A stretch of DNA of 64,000 nt from Paraspadella gotoi (GCA_051294375.1 CM119264.1:24391403-24455402), one strand, 5' to 3'. Numbered from the stretch's first letter, positions 51,990-63,674 are shown. Translations and numbers: made by a program. The notes: generated from the sequence alone by a model not told the origin.

Positions 51990-53888
51990 TCTAGCCCCGT
52001 TGACCTCACCTTTCACCTCTTACCCAGACAAGGTCTATTGAATCTCCTGCCCTTCATTCTCCCCCCCGACCCTCACCTCCCCCTTACCCTCTTCTGACCC
52101 TCACCCTTTCCTCCTTCTCCCCACACCCTCACCTCACCCGCTGCCTCACCGGCCTCTTCACCGTCCCTCGTCATAACCTTGGCGCTGAAATGATAAAAGA
52201 GGCGGAGAGAGAAATGTTGTTTTTATGTTCTCTTCTCTCCATCAAACCGGCCGCCGCTGTTGCCGCCGCCGCCGACGCCGCAGAAGCCGCTGCCGGCGAC
52301 GACGACAACGTCTTTATCTCTCCTTCATTGATGCGCCCTTGTTTTTTTTTGTTTTTTGGGTTTTTTTTGTGTTTTTTTTTTCTGATTCGCGGATGTGGAA
52401 GGGGCTAAAAAAATAGGAAAGAACGATGGGCTGATAAAAGGGGGCTAAACGTTTCGGTAAAAGGGTTAAGGGTCGCACTTACTACAGGGTGTTTCGATCG
52501 CAAAGTATTCAAAAGGTAATTTTATAATTTTTGTTTTACCTTTTTTTTTTAACCTCTTTCTTTTTTGTCCTCTCCGTGATGCTATTTTTAACTTTTCTCA
52601 TTCCATTCTCCTACTCCACCTTTTTCCTTTTTTTTTTCGTTTCCGTCGGCCCATCGTCCCCTCTTCTCTTTTTCTTTCTTTTCACCTTTTTTTTTCTTTC
52701 CTTTTTAATCTCAACTCGTTACTTCTTTTCGGACTCGAGTCTTAATTTTCGCCTTCGTCTTAATTTCCACTTTAGTTTCTCATTAGTATTTTTCTTTGAA
52801 GCGATTCACCCAGAAAAAGCTCGAATGTGTCTTTACTTTTTGATCTAATTTTTCGATGTTGATGGTTTTTCTCCTGCTTTTACAGTCCCAAATCGCTAAA
52901 AATATCCCCTAATCCCTAACCTTATCCCTATCCTAAATCTGTAAACAAATTCCCAACCTTATTCGTAACCAAATCCCTATCTGTAATACAAATTTTACGC
53001 TTTTAATTTTTTTTCCGCTTTGATTCTCATTCTCAATTGCATCCTCCAACTGCAGGTCTCCTCACTGTGCTCAACCTCATCTATTGGGTTTGGCTCAACA
53101 GTCGGTGGGGACGAGAGAGATTTGTCAAACACTTTCTCGTCGATCCACTGCGTTTGGACGGGAGGTAAAGGCGAAGTGGGAGAACGAAACTTTACCCAAC
53201 CAACGCTCGCAGTTTTGTATTTACAATATACAGTATTATTACAGTATTATACAGTGTTATGTATACTAAAAACTCTTCTCCACCCAACCCCATGCCCGAA
53301 AATCAGAGACCGGCTTCTCAGAGCGGATCTACTTTTCTTCGCGGAGAGATACCTTCGTCGCGACGGGGTCTTCATCCTGCAGATGGTGGAGATGAACGTG
53401 GGCAGCATCACCGTCGAGAACATCCTCGAGGTCATGTGGAACAATTATCTCGACGAGAAAGAAGTAAACGATGCGTTGATGTTAAATGCACTGAGATGCA
53501 GTCTGATCTCTATGTCCGTCTTTAAATCAATTAATTGAATGAGTTGAACACGTTTTAATTTTTTTTTTGTTGGTTGGCAGCCATTTTCTTTTCTTTTCTC
53601 GTCTCTTCTATCACGTGATATTTTTAATAACTCAACTCCTTCATCCCTCTCTTCTCCTCCCTTTTCATATCTCTCACTTTCGCCCTCCTCCACCGCCTCC
53701 TCCCCAAGGCTGCGGAGGAAGAGGCCATCCGCCAAAAGGAGCGCCTCCTCGACTCCTTGGCTCCGACGCCGTCGACGGGCCGCTCGAGACGCTGCAGCAT
53801 CATCCGCACGAAGATCCTCGACCGAATGGCGTCCAACACCAGCAGTTGCGGCAGCAGCAAGCGCGTCAGCAGGGAGTCGCTAGTTTGA
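43324..53888 (+). CDS. inx: Innexin (gap-junction channel protein), first exon not found
   Basis: Nine exons splice in frame: 43324-43444, 44581-44753, 45743-45851, 46146-46216, 48440-48612, 51085-51261, 53056-53164, 53307-53463 and 53709-53888 (423 residues plus a missing N-terminus). Exon 1 shown has INRKYMVILILAYLVI (helix 1) and KCFTPNHY. Exon 2 has TTCWLNATEYLV and the family hallmark YYQW. Joined exons 2-3 give YYQWTPSIL then helix 2 (AVCFSLPFFVW) with the exact family spacing. Exon 5 gives helix 3 (GNFLFFTYVGVKLLYLLN). Exon 6 has loop 2 with its cysteine pair (TSCAVRVE, LECALPFN) and the start of helix 4. The tail ends SRESLV. Innexins form hexameric hemichannels and gap junctions in the plasma membrane. 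AATAAA is at 54035-54040. Introns reach 2.5 kb and are full of microsatellites and a 10-N gap. Confidence 0.93.
46855..47000 (+). repeat. (ACG)n and CCGACGACGACG repeats in an innexin intron
   Basis: Triplet and 12-bp repeats produce a poly-Thr/Pro reading frame (46865-47116). It lies between innexin exons that join perfectly without it (46216 to 48440), so it is intronic. A second GAC/AAC-rich stretch is at 47340-47680. A (GA)n tract lies just before, at 46659-46750. Confidence 0.85.
47794..47803. other. Assembly gap (10 N)
   Basis: Ten N within the intron between innexin exons at 46216 and 48440, next to a CT-rich start. Confidence 0.99.
48613..48725 (+). repeat. 20-bp tandem repeat starting at an innexin splice donor
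   Basis: Five to six copies of CACAGTCACAGTGAGAATGT follow the donor GTGAGTCAC at 48613. Each copy carries CAGTGAG, similar to a 5' splice site. A 42-bp repeat with TAGTCAGCGACTGATG follows at 48858-48985 (three copies). Confidence 0.9.
51895..51985. repeat. (GTCT)n/(CT)n microsatellite
   Basis: TCTGTCTG repeats pass into pure CT. The tract lies in the intron between innexin exons ending at 51261 and starting at 53056. A shorter CT tract is at 50419-50452. Confidence 0.95.
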
Positions 53889-54399
53889 GGCGGCGCGCGG
53901 CGGCGGGGACGGCAGGAGGGGCGGCGGAGGCGGAGGACAAGAAGGCTTATTAACCGGAGGCGAAGATCAAAGATTGAAGTTTTTTTTTAGGATTTTTAAA
54001 GAAAATTAAGGCATTAACATTTTTTTTAAAGAAAAATAAAGAGTTAATTTTTTTTAAAAATACTTAATGTAGTTCTCGGCTGATGAAGAAACTATGGTTA
54101 TTGCGATTTGATAATAAAGTTATTAGTGTAATTACAGTCTTTGTAACTAGCTCGGTATTATCATCAACGAAATGAATGATTAGACGTCTGCGTCATTATC
54201 AAATTAATGTCTCCGGGCTTAGCGAACAATGTTGCGAAGGTATACCTGTTGGGATAACCATCACTGGCAAATTGGGAAAGAGGTTGAGAATTTTAATTTA
54301 AAAATGTGAAAAATTTATATGAAGCAAGTAAGTAACAATTACAAGGAAAAACTGTGAAAAAAATCACGTCGATCATAATGAATAAACCTTTTGACTTCA

Positions 54400-55362
54400 C
54401 TAATATTTTGAATCGCCTATGAGTTTATCTTCCTCCTCTTTCTCTTTTTCTTCTTTAAAACTCTTCGCCACAATGACGACGATCATCCCGACAAAGACGA
54501 CGACGACGCCGACCGCTTCCATCGCCGTCAATTTCTCCCCACAAATGACCATCGACATCAGCGCCGTCATGGCGATGTTGCCAGTATTGATGAGGCTGCC
54601 CAAGAGTCCGCCGAGGCCAACATCAAAGGCCTCCAACTCGTAGCAGCCGATTTGTTGGGACAATCGGTAGATGGTAGAGATGACGCCGACGAGAAAGACG
54701 TCCAGCAGCGGAATCGTCGGCGCGGACGCAATGGCGTTGCTGCCGGCGATGCCAAGACAGACGACGGCGACGACGGTTCCGCAACCGACGCGCAAAACGA
54801 GGAAATTGGACCAGTGCTCGTCGGCGGTGGCGCCGAAGAAATAAGGAAACGTGACGACGAGAGCGGCTTGACTGATGGCCAACGAGTAGGCGTAAAGTGG
54901 GGCGTCGACGGGATCGTTGAAGAGAAAAGGGGGATGCGTAACCAGCACCAGCCCAACCAGCGCCGCCACGATGCCGAAAAAGTCTACGGGGCTGATGCAC
55001 TTTCTATGCAGCGCCGCAGTAAACGCCGGGCTGAAGAAAACTCCGCAACCGCTGATGGCGCTGAAGACGCCCAGCGGCATGGCGTCTGCGCTGGCTCGCC
55101 AAAGGAGGAAATTCAAATTGATGAGGAGACCGAGGGCGACGAAGACCGACCACCGCTTCGGCGTCTTCACCGTCCAGTTCCTCCAGGCGACGGGGAAGAG
55201 GGGAAGAGTTCCCACGGCCTCGCCGAGAAAGAGAGAAACGAAGGCGACGGGAGTGTCGAGGGATGCCGAGTCGTGGAAGATGACGGAGCAGATGCTGACC
55301 AACATGTCGTAGAAGAGGTTAAAGACGACTCCCCACGCAAGGCTTGAGACGTTTTTGGGCAT
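54400..55362 (-). CDS. EamA/drug-metabolite-transporter-type membrane protein, intronless (320 aa)
   Basis: A single open frame starts at ATG 55362; an in-frame TAA lies four codons upstream, which fixes the start. The product MPKNVSSLAWGVVFNLF... has about ten hydrophobic segments in two similar halves, as in the EamA/DMT superfamily (10-helix transporters of small organic molecules). Conserved stretches shared with the neighbour include PLGVFSAISGCG, FPYFFGATAD, HWSNFLVLRVGCG and PTIPLLDVFLVGVIS. The C-terminus is a charged cytosolic tail (KEEKEKEEEDKL). The substrate cannot be read from the sequence. It lies tail-to-tail with the innexin and head-to-tail with its paralogue at 55738. The lack of introns contrasts with the paralogue and suggests either intron loss or retrocopying. 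Confidence 0.88.
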   Translation of the reverse strand: MPKNVSSLAWGVVFNLFYDMLVSICSVIFHDSASLDTPVAFVSLFLGEAVGTLPLFPVAWRNWTVKTPKRWSVFVALGLLINLNFLLWRASADAMPLGVFSAISGCGVFFSPAFTAALHRKCISPVDFFGIVAALVGLVLVTHPPFLFNDPVDAPLYAYSLAISQAALVVTFPYFFGATADEHWSNFLVLRVGCGTVVAVVCLGIAGSNAIASAPTIPLLDVFLVGVISTIYRLSQQIGCYELEAFDVGLGGLLGSLINTGNIAMTALMSMVICGEKLTAMEAVGVVVVFVGMIVVIVAKSFKEEKEKEEEDKLIGDSKY

Positions 55363-55737
55363 GTTCGATTCTTAATTTGGGAGCCACTTTTGAGAGTTAT
55401 GTCACGTATAAGTTATCGTGAATTTTAAAATATGTATTTTAAAATATGTACCCATCTAACATTTACTAGAGCTTATAAAACAAATAAAGTAATGTTTTCA
55501 TTAAAAACAAATCATTATTTAAGGGCAGACTAAAATATTGTATTCCCCGATCTAATACTAAGAAGGATGGTACTTTTATACGATTAAAATCGTTCTTAAA
55601 AACATTTTACAACTTCATTGACGGGGAAGTCAAGTACTGTGAGAAAGCATAAATCAGACTGGGAGAGAGTCTTGTTTGAAAGCTTAGGGCCTTGCTATAA
55701 TATTATCTTTTATGTTTTTAAAAATTCATAGTTTAAT
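55363..55737 (+). repeat. Spacer with diverged copy of the 360-bp repeat
   Basis: Between the two transporter genes, about 55535-55720 matches the repeat of 14666-15510: TATTCCCCGATCTAATAC, then GACGGGGAAGTCAAGTACT, AGACTGGGAGAGAG and GAAAGCTTAGGG in the same order. Only one copy is present and it is shortened. Confidence 0.7.
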
Positions 55738-56550
55738 TTAACTACTTCCCTTAGAATTATCTGAATCTCTAGCCTCTTCTGTGTCTCTTCTCAAACCCTT
55801 TGCAATTATCACTACAATGATCCCAACGTAGATGACAACGACGCCAAAAGATTCCAGCGGCGTCAGCTTTTCTCCAAAGAAAGCCAAGGACATCAGAGCC
55901 GTGGTCCCGATGTTTCCCGAATTGATGAGGCAGCCCAAGAGTCCCGCCAGGCCGGGGTCGAAGGCGTCCAACTCTGAGCAGCCGATCTGTTGCGCCAATC
56001 GGTAGATGGTGGAGATGACGCCGACGAGAAAGACGTCCAGCAGCGGAATCGTCGGCGCAGCGACGAAAGCGTCGACGCCGCCGGAGACTCCGAAGCAGAC
56101 GACGGCGACGACGGCGCTGCAGCCGACGCGCAGCACGAGAAAGTTGGACCAGTGGGCGTCGGCCGTGGCGCCGAAAAAGTAAGGAAAGGTGAGGAGGATG
56201 GCGCCTTGGGTGAGGGCGAAGACGTATGCGTAGACCGGCGCGTCGACGGGTTCGTGGAAGAGGAACGGAGGGTGAGTGACGAGCAGCAGACCCGACATGG
56301 CGGCGAAGATGCCGAACATGTCGAGCCATGTGACGCATTTCCCATGCAGGGCAGCAGTGATCGCCGGCGTGAAGCATATGCCGCACCCGTTTATGGCGGT
56401 GTAGACGCCGAGCGGCATCGCGTCCGCGCATGCGCGCCACATGAGGAAGTTTAAGTTGATGAGGAAACCGAGAATGAAGAAGATCGACAATCGTTGAGGC
56501 TTCTTGACTGACCAGTTCTTGAAGGCGAACGGGAAGAGTGGGAGAGTTAC
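55738..56550 (-). CDS. EamA/DMT-type transporter paralogue, 5' part lost in a gap
   Basis: The exon starts at 56550 after a CTCTCTCCCAG acceptor with VTLPLFPFAFKNW and runs to the stop at 55738. It aligns residue by residue with the upstream-half residue 50 onward of the 320-aa neighbour (GTLPLFPVAWRNW there). Shared blocks include FPYFFGATADAHWSNF and LLDVFLVGVISTIYRL, and one DNA stretch of about 45 bases near 56000-56045 is identical. The first coding exon should be within or beyond the 744-N gap. The charged tail differs (RRDTEEARDSDNSKGSS). Function is presumably small-molecule transport, substrate unknown. Confidence 0.85.
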   Translation of the reverse strand, partial: VTLPLFPFAFKNWSVKKPQRLSIFFILGFLINLNFLMWRACADAMPLGVYTAINGCGICFTPAITAALHGKCVTWLDMFGIFAAMSGLLLVTHPPFLFHEPVDAPVYAYVFALTQGAILLTFPYFFGATADAHWSNFLVLRVGCSAVVAVVCFGVSGGVDAFVAAPTIPLLDVFLVGVISTIYRLAQQIGCSELDAFDPGLAGLLGCLINSGNIGTTALMSLAFFGEKLTPLESFGVVVIYVGIIVVIIAKGLRRDTEEARDSDNSKGSS

Positions 56551-56568
56551 CTGGGAGAGAGAGAGAAG

Positions 56569-57312
56569 NNNNNNNNNNNNNNNNNNNNNNNNNNNNNNNN
56601 NNNNNNNNNNNNNNNNNNNNNNNNNNNNNNNNNNNNNNNNNNNNNNNNNNNNNNNNNNNNNNNNNNNNNNNNNNNNNNNNNNNNNNNNNNNNNNNNNNNN
56701 NNNNNNNNNNNNNNNNNNNNNNNNNNNNNNNNNNNNNNNNNNNNNNNNNNNNNNNNNNNNNNNNNNNNNNNNNNNNNNNNNNNNNNNNNNNNNNNNNNNN
56801 NNNNNNNNNNNNNNNNNNNNNNNNNNNNNNNNNNNNNNNNNNNNNNNNNNNNNNNNNNNNNNNNNNNNNNNNNNNNNNNNNNNNNNNNNNNNNNNNNNNN
56901 NNNNNNNNNNNNNNNNNNNNNNNNNNNNNNNNNNNNNNNNNNNNNNNNNNNNNNNNNNNNNNNNNNNNNNNNNNNNNNNNNNNNNNNNNNNNNNNNNNNN
57001 NNNNNNNNNNNNNNNNNNNNNNNNNNNNNNNNNNNNNNNNNNNNNNNNNNNNNNNNNNNNNNNNNNNNNNNNNNNNNNNNNNNNNNNNNNNNNNNNNNNN
57101 NNNNNNNNNNNNNNNNNNNNNNNNNNNNNNNNNNNNNNNNNNNNNNNNNNNNNNNNNNNNNNNNNNNNNNNNNNNNNNNNNNNNNNNNNNNNNNNNNNNN
57201 NNNNNNNNNNNNNNNNNNNNNNNNNNNNNNNNNNNNNNNNNNNNNNNNNNNNNNNNNNNNNNNNNNNNNNNNNNNNNNNNNNNNNNNNNNNNNNNNNNNN
57301 NNNNNNNNNNNN
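56569..57312. other. Assembly gap (744 N)
   Basis: The gap lies in a CT/GA-repeat-bordered intron of the second transporter gene and probably hides or precedes its first exon. Confidence 0.99.
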
Positions 57313-58747
57313 CAGAGAAGAGATTTTTTAAGAAATGACTGAGTTGAGTCCACGATGGATACGAACGGCCAGTATTTTTCAATTAATATTAAAATGCTTT
57401 ATAGTTTATGTAAATTGATTTAATATGAATAGTGCGTAAGTAGCTTTTCTAGCAATATATCTTCAAACCATTCCTATTGATTAACTCTCAACTTGATTAT
57501 AGAATATATATTCAACGATAAAAGCGGAGGTTGCTTGGATTGCAAGCCGTGAATATACCGATATTCCAATTCATGCACAGGGCGAACTCAAAGTCCTAAT
57601 TAATTGTTTGTTAAAAAAACAGTTATATATTCGGTGCAGAAGCAGTTGTAGGTGGCATCGAAGGTGAGAGACAAATATTTCGGATCGGCATTGGTTCATC
57701 TGAGGGAAAAGGATCCAAGTGAAATGTTTGTTGGCAAGACGAAAATTAGATTCGGCTGTATTCGAAACAAATCGGCCTCTGTAATTCTGATCGTTATACG
57801 CGAGAGTACTTCCGGAAAGAGAAAATATAGCCGCTTTAAGCTCAAGAGCTGGTGTTGATTCTATCAATTATGATGTTCAACAATTTCCCAATTACCCATG
57901 AATAGTTATGGTTGTTTAGGATTAAACTGAACTAAAAAATCGTCAATTGGTTTAATCGCAGCTCTCCGCCTCAAGTTATTTAATATTCCCTCATGACGAA
58001 CTGACCCTTTGTTTGAAACAGTGAACAATGTTTTCGGATTATATCTATCGTTCTGATGAAAAAGACAGAATAGTTCTATGGAAATAAAATACCCAAAAGA
58101 AATAAAGAAAATAAAATAAATAAATAATCGGGGAAGTAGTGTCCGCTTCTGAACTCTCAATCTCGTTCTAGTAGTTTTTCGTGAAGTAATAAGAATGATT
58201 ACAAAGAACCAGAGTTTTTATTTATTAAAAAACGATTTTAAAATGATTACGAAAGAAATGTTATATCTATATAGAAAGATCGTGGCAAAAAACTCTTTGT
58301 GGTCGTCATCGTTGTCGTCGTCCAAGTCCAAGGTGGCGTGGTTTTTTCACGCCACGTAAATCGTCGTTCGGAAGCATCAACGCAGACACGCCCCCTTTTC
58401 ATGGCAGGAACGACCAATAATTTTTTTTCAGCTGGGGCAATTCCCGCGAAAAGTGCGGCAACTTGAATGCAAAAAAAAAAGCAGGTATAAAGAATACTTT
58501 TGATATAACTTGTATCTGAACAATGGAAAAAGTAGATTTGAGTCTGGGTTCCGAAAAAAAAACTAAATCTGTTAAAAACTAAAACGCCATTCTCCATTTT
58601 TTACATTTATAAATGATTATTAAACATTGTAGAATCTGGTTGATGGCCTCATCAACCCTGCACTTTCCCTTTTTTTCTTGGTTTAAGATTCTCTTCCAGT
58701 CGCCGCGAGGGCGAAATGATGCCAGAATAATGCGGGAGATGGAGCGG

Positions 58748-58812
<65 letters not shown>

Positions 58813-59047
58813 AGAGAGAAGGGTCGGAAATGGCGTTATAAGTGCACGCCTAGATGGCGCATGACGGGGAGATGAAGACCGGAAGTGTTCCCGGAAGACG
58901 CCAAGGCCCTTTTTTGATTCGCGCCGGACAGAGAGAGAGAGAGAGAGGAGAGAGGACGAGAGAGAGAGAGAGAGAAGAGAGAGATGAGAGAGAGATAGAG
59001 AGAGAGAGAGAGACAGAGAGAGAGAGAGAAAGAGGAGAGAGATAGAG
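57313..59047. other. Intergenic; one possible broken coding stretch
   Basis: On the minus strand, about 57820-57640, a frame reads FPEVLSRITIRITEADLFRI, later NISLGSFSLR, a TGA, then TNADPKYLSLTFDATYNC. It looks protein-like but has no family match I recognise. The rest is AT-rich, with (GA)n tracts at 58747-58828 and 58929-59055. Confidence 0.35.
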
Positions 59048-59360
59048 AGAGGATTCCTCTGGCTCGGTCTGTCCCGCTTCCCATCTTCGATCCAAGACTG
59101 CGGCGGCATAATTATGTCCAAGATTCTAGAAGACGCACAGCGACTCCCTTTAATATGGATTTTTTTTTGCGCCCGATGCACTGTGGCGGATAAGTTTCCA
59201 TAAGTCCTATGAACGTGTGTATTTGCCTGTTTTCCGGATTTCTGCGCCGCGGAATCTGAGAGAAAAAGGGCATAAATTTTGCTTACGAGGCCGTCCTTTA
59301 GCCTGTTGGCAAAGTTCCTCTGCTTTCCACAGGCGAACCAAGCAGCAAAAAAAAGTATTT
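59048..59360 (+). repeat. Segment repeated after the gap at 63.7 kb (copy 1)
   Basis: GGATTCCTCTGG through CAAGCAGCAAAAAAAAG matches 63722-64000 with many small indels. Shared words include GGCGGCATAATTAT, GACGCACAGCGACTCCCT and CTGTTGGCAAAGTTCC. The offset is about 4.65 kb. Confidence 0.85.
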
Positions 59361-59604
59361 TGGAATCAATAAAGGCTGTTAAAAACAAAAAAATAAAAAA
59401 CGAGAGAACGTCGCCAATTTTTTTAAGGGGATATTCCAGGGTGATGAGAAAGATGTATCGATGAAAAGTTTTTAGGGTTTCATCATCAAGGATTTGAAAA
59501 TAGAAGAAGTAGAGCAATAAAATTCTTACTTTATTGATAATAAGAACAAAAAATTAATAAGATGTAGTTAAAAAATTTAGTTGATCCTACACTAAATATT
59601 TCAA

Positions 59605-60480
59605 TGAATGTGGATAGGCTGCGCTACGTGGCTTGATAAGATTGACTGTCCCTCTCTTTGTACTTCTAGTAACCTCCCTCTATAGTCTAGCAGCAGCATC
59701 GAACGGGTCCGCTGGCTTGGAACGCAGGCTTGGAGGGTTTGCCATGCCGCATAGCGGGGCTTACGGCCGTCCTCTACGCCTTCTCCGCAGGGTAGTGTAC
59801 CGTTTTGATGGGTTGGGTATTTGAGACCGTACTATATGGTCATGAGCTGCAATGGCTTTACTCAGTGAGCACCCGGGTCGACAACTGAAGGTCAATATTC
59901 TCGCGCGGGTGACCTAGGCACATGCCCGAGCTCTCCCCCCAGATGTAACGCCACCCTGCACTGCTTTCAGTGAGGGAGGGTGAGCGAATCTTCAGCTCAG
60001 AAGCAATAGGCCCTGGGAATAGAGGTTGGCAATACGCGTCGGACCAGGATTGGGCTCAACCACGGAGATGATGGATAGGCGCTACGTGGGAAGTATGACT
60101 TCCGGCGTTAAACTTACTGTAGTAACCATGCTCTCGTAGAGGCACCATGGATACGGGCGTCCCTGGCTTTGGAACAGGTCTTGAGGGCTTGGCCAGCGAG
60201 CTCTGCCCCCATATATGGCGGCCTTGGCGGCGGCCACTTGCACTTCAAGCTCTTGGGCGATTGTTGAACTATAAGATGGGTGCTCGGGGCCGGTTCTAAC
60301 CGCTTCCCGGCAGGGTAAGGTACCGGGTTGGGATTGGAACCGTACCCGCAGCGGGGTCGCCGGTAGAGTTGGATTAGCGGAAGGTGCTCGAAGAGGTGGA
60401 CTGATGTTTACCTCATGAGCATCCCGGGTCACGAACTGAAAGCGTCAATGATTCTCCGCGGGGTGAAGCCTACGGCCAAT
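59605..60480 (+). repeat. Two diverged copies of a 400-bp GC-richer repeat
   Basis: Copy 1 (about 59607-59930) and copy 2 (about 60070-60485) share in order GGATAGG..GCTACGTGG, TGGCTTGGAACGCAGGCTTG versus TGGCTTTGGAACAGGTCTTG, GCAGGGTA.GGTACCG, TGAGCA.CCCGGGTC, GAACTGAA and a final GCCCGA. The GC content is well above the surroundings. No frame survives in both copies. Probably a repeat or LINE/SINE fragment; family unknown. Confidence 0.65.
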
Positions 60481-60485
60481 GCCCG

Positions 60486-63400
60486 ACACAAGATATTTCA
60501 TGATCATTTCTATCACCTTTACTGATTTTTTTCAGAAAAAAATTTAGGTACAAGTTTGATTCCTATTCAAGTTTTTTCAACTACTTTCCATAAATAATTA
60601 TACAAGAAAGAGTCATATGTGTTAAAACGAGCTATTTAAAACGGATCTAAGACGTTATGCTTTCACCTTTTTATCCCGCCTGGTCATTGGTCCCTTAAGC
60701 GGATTAAAAGATAAGGAATAAGAAAGGATTAAAAAAAAGCGAAAGAAAAAGAGGATTTCTTTCCTCTGTTGGGTACATTCGATACGAATGATATGACCAG
60801 CCTCCGAGGATCCATAATGTCATTTTGCTGGTTATGTGACATTTGAGAGGCTGGTCCAGTATTTTCGCGAACTGGGACGATTTCAAAACCCGGCAATAGA
60901 AACTGTATGTAATGTTGGGCCATTATAATTTTCGTCATGGCGGTTATCAGTATTACTTTTTTTATGAATTGTCGGGTTTTCATATTAAAAACTATGTAAT
61001 TAAATATTCTTATATTCTTATTCATCTCTTCGACGTTTTTCATCCTGTTTAATAAAAAATCCTGGCTCGTACTCTTTGTTCGGTTTTTAAATGAAAGAGA
61101 AATTCTCTCTCTCTCTCTCAGTCTCTCTCTTCCTCTCTCTCTCTCTTCTCTCAATAACTCCGTCAGCCCGTAATTAATAAGATCTAACCGTCAGGAATTT
61201 GGCAGTCTTTTCGTTGTCGTTGGTGACGACGACAACGACAACGACGCCTCGCTTTATATTTCATGAGTTGTCCTTTTAGATTATCAAAGCATTTTGTTTT
61301 AATTATTGACTTTAATTTTATTAAGCTAATAAACAATTCTGGCTCTATTCCCGGTTACTATTTTAAAGAAGACCGAAGCTTGATCGTAAAATATCGGTGA
61401 TACAAGAAATTAAAACTAATATTCTTTATTTAATTCGAGTCCTTATCGATTTACTTTTTGTATTTTTATCAACCTTTCGGTTTATCAGACCGGCTCATTA
61501 GTTCCATAATTATAATTTTATCGACTCATTTCTCAATTTTCGAGTTTAGGTCAAAAAATTGTCTGTTCGTCATTCCCCCTTAGACATCCACCCGCTTTTT
61601 AAGAAGGGGATTTGGGAGGCGAGAGAAGCCTACGTTTTGATAGGTTGATCGGATGAATTAGCTGGTTGCTCTTTCCGTTTACAGGAATAACTAAAATAAA
61701 GAATAAAACAAAACTAAAAGAGATGAATTTTGAATACAGTAACAATGTCATAAATACACGCAAAAAAGATTTTTTAGTCATGTCATGTACACCCCTGAAC
61801 ATTAGCTCACGCGGGAGCAACACCGTTCTTGGCTTTCTTTAAAAATTTTTGTTGTGAATAAAGGAAAAACTTTTCCTATCTCAAATTTAAAACAAAAAAC
61901 AAATTAAAGCGCAACACAAAAATAAATTTATTATATATATCTTATTTACAACGCAGAGTTTCGGATGGAGCGACGTCAGGTCCTGACCTGTCACACCGGT
62001 AAAAATTGTAACCTGTAATTTTGACTTTTTGCTGTATCAGCGGAGCGAGAGAGAGAGGAAGAGAGAGAGAGAGCAGACGAGAGAAGAGAGAGAGAGAGAG
62101 ACGTAGAGAGAGAGAGAGGAGAAGACCCTCGCCCTTTTTTCTCCGATTTTACTTTTATTACTTTCTCACGATTAACTTTCTTTGTGAAGTGAATCTCGCC
62201 AATAATGGTTCTTCAATCTTTCGCCTGAAAATCTCGATAGTTCTCTTCCAATCGTCTTTCATATGTTCGTCCTTCAAATCGGTCTGTTTCGCTTCGTCTT
62301 CGTCACTTCGTCTTTCGATCTAACTGCTTAGCCTTAATACATATTCCTATATTTAAATCATCTTGAAGGTGTCTCTGTCTGTCTGACGTTATGGACTCTC
62401 AACTTCGAACCAAGAACTTCGTCCATCAACTTCGTGGGCCTTCATCTTCGTCCCACAATTCGTCCCCATCGACTTCGTCCTCAGACTTCGTCCGTCGACT
62501 TTGTCCCCACTTTGTCTCGTTCCGTTCGGAGAACAAGGCTTTCCACCAATTAGCGCATCCTTTCCAACATTTGTTTTTTTTTCTCAGATTACTATCCTCC
62601 TATCTTTACCTTTAAATAGTTTTTTTTAAATTACGTTGCAGCACTTGTTTTTTTTTTTCCTTTTCTTTAGAAAATTATGGTTCTTTTTGTTTTATCTTTA
62701 TTGTCTTCCATTCAAAATACTCGCAAATATAGACGGGTAATGAATTTTTGTTCTCTCTCTCTCTCTCTCTTCTCTCTTCTCCTCTCTCTCTCTCTCTCCC
62801 TCTCTCGTCTCTCTCGTCTCTCGTCTCTCTCTCGTCGTCTCTCTCTCTCTCCCTTCCCCCATTCATACGTGACAGACAACGATTATTTCGCCCTTAATTC
62901 GCTCAGAATTCCTATTATCATAGTTTATGTCCGATTTGCTACTAACCGCGGGATTCATTTATATGTTTGACGAGGTTTTTTTTCCTGCGGGGATGAGTGA
63001 TAGACCGTGAGACGGGACCAAAGCGATGAGGATACCAAGTGATAAGTCATAGTGAATTTGCACAATTGATAATGTGATCGAAGTGAAGATATTAGGAACG
63101 ATTAAGGGGACGAATAGTAATCAACATGAGTGATTCAAAGTAGATGAAGTAAATTAGCTAAAAAAGAATTACTAGGTTCAATTGTAATCAAATATCTTGA
63201 CCAAAAAGTTTGATAGACAATATCAAAATTTCATGCGTACGAAAAATTTAATACTGAATCAAGTAAGTCATAACATAAACGTTAAGTGACATGTTTCTTT
63301 CAACATAGTACATTTTATGATGAGAATATGTAATAAAATATATATAATCTTCACTAAAAGAAACTAACTTCGACGGCCCAAAAAAAAATGTTTTCGGATG

Positions 63401-63674
63401 AAGTGGATTGGGTCTTTACTTGTGTCGATCGAAGCCATGATGGAGTGAATTGGTTCGAGAGTGTTGACAAAACGACAAGTCTCGTATTAGTCCCTTCGCC
63501 CTCTCCTTCAGTGTCTCCTCTTCCTCAGGCAGCACGCAGCGTTTCCGACGGCATACAGCAGTTCAAACAGCAACATCCAGCAAATGAAACTCGTTTTCCT
63601 CCATTTCGCCACACCAAAAACAATTTACATATCGAAAATGCTTCGTCTTTTTTTTCGTTTCAATATTTTTAAAA
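60486..63674. other. Intergenic, no gene recognised
   Basis: The stretch contains CT/GA tracts (61107-61152, 62040-62120, 62752-62855), AT-rich DNA, a stretch with repeated ACTTCGTCC-like words (62400-62510) and an unsupported 94-codon + frame (63388-63672) that ends at the gap. None shows a domain or splice structure I can defend. Confidence 0.45.

Noticed and set aside
54652-55347. 231-codon + frame opposite the transporter
   Set aside because: Antisense shadow of the conserved EamA-type gene.
56504-57382. Frames of 266-537 codons across 56.5-57.4 kb
   Set aside because: Almost entirely translated N.
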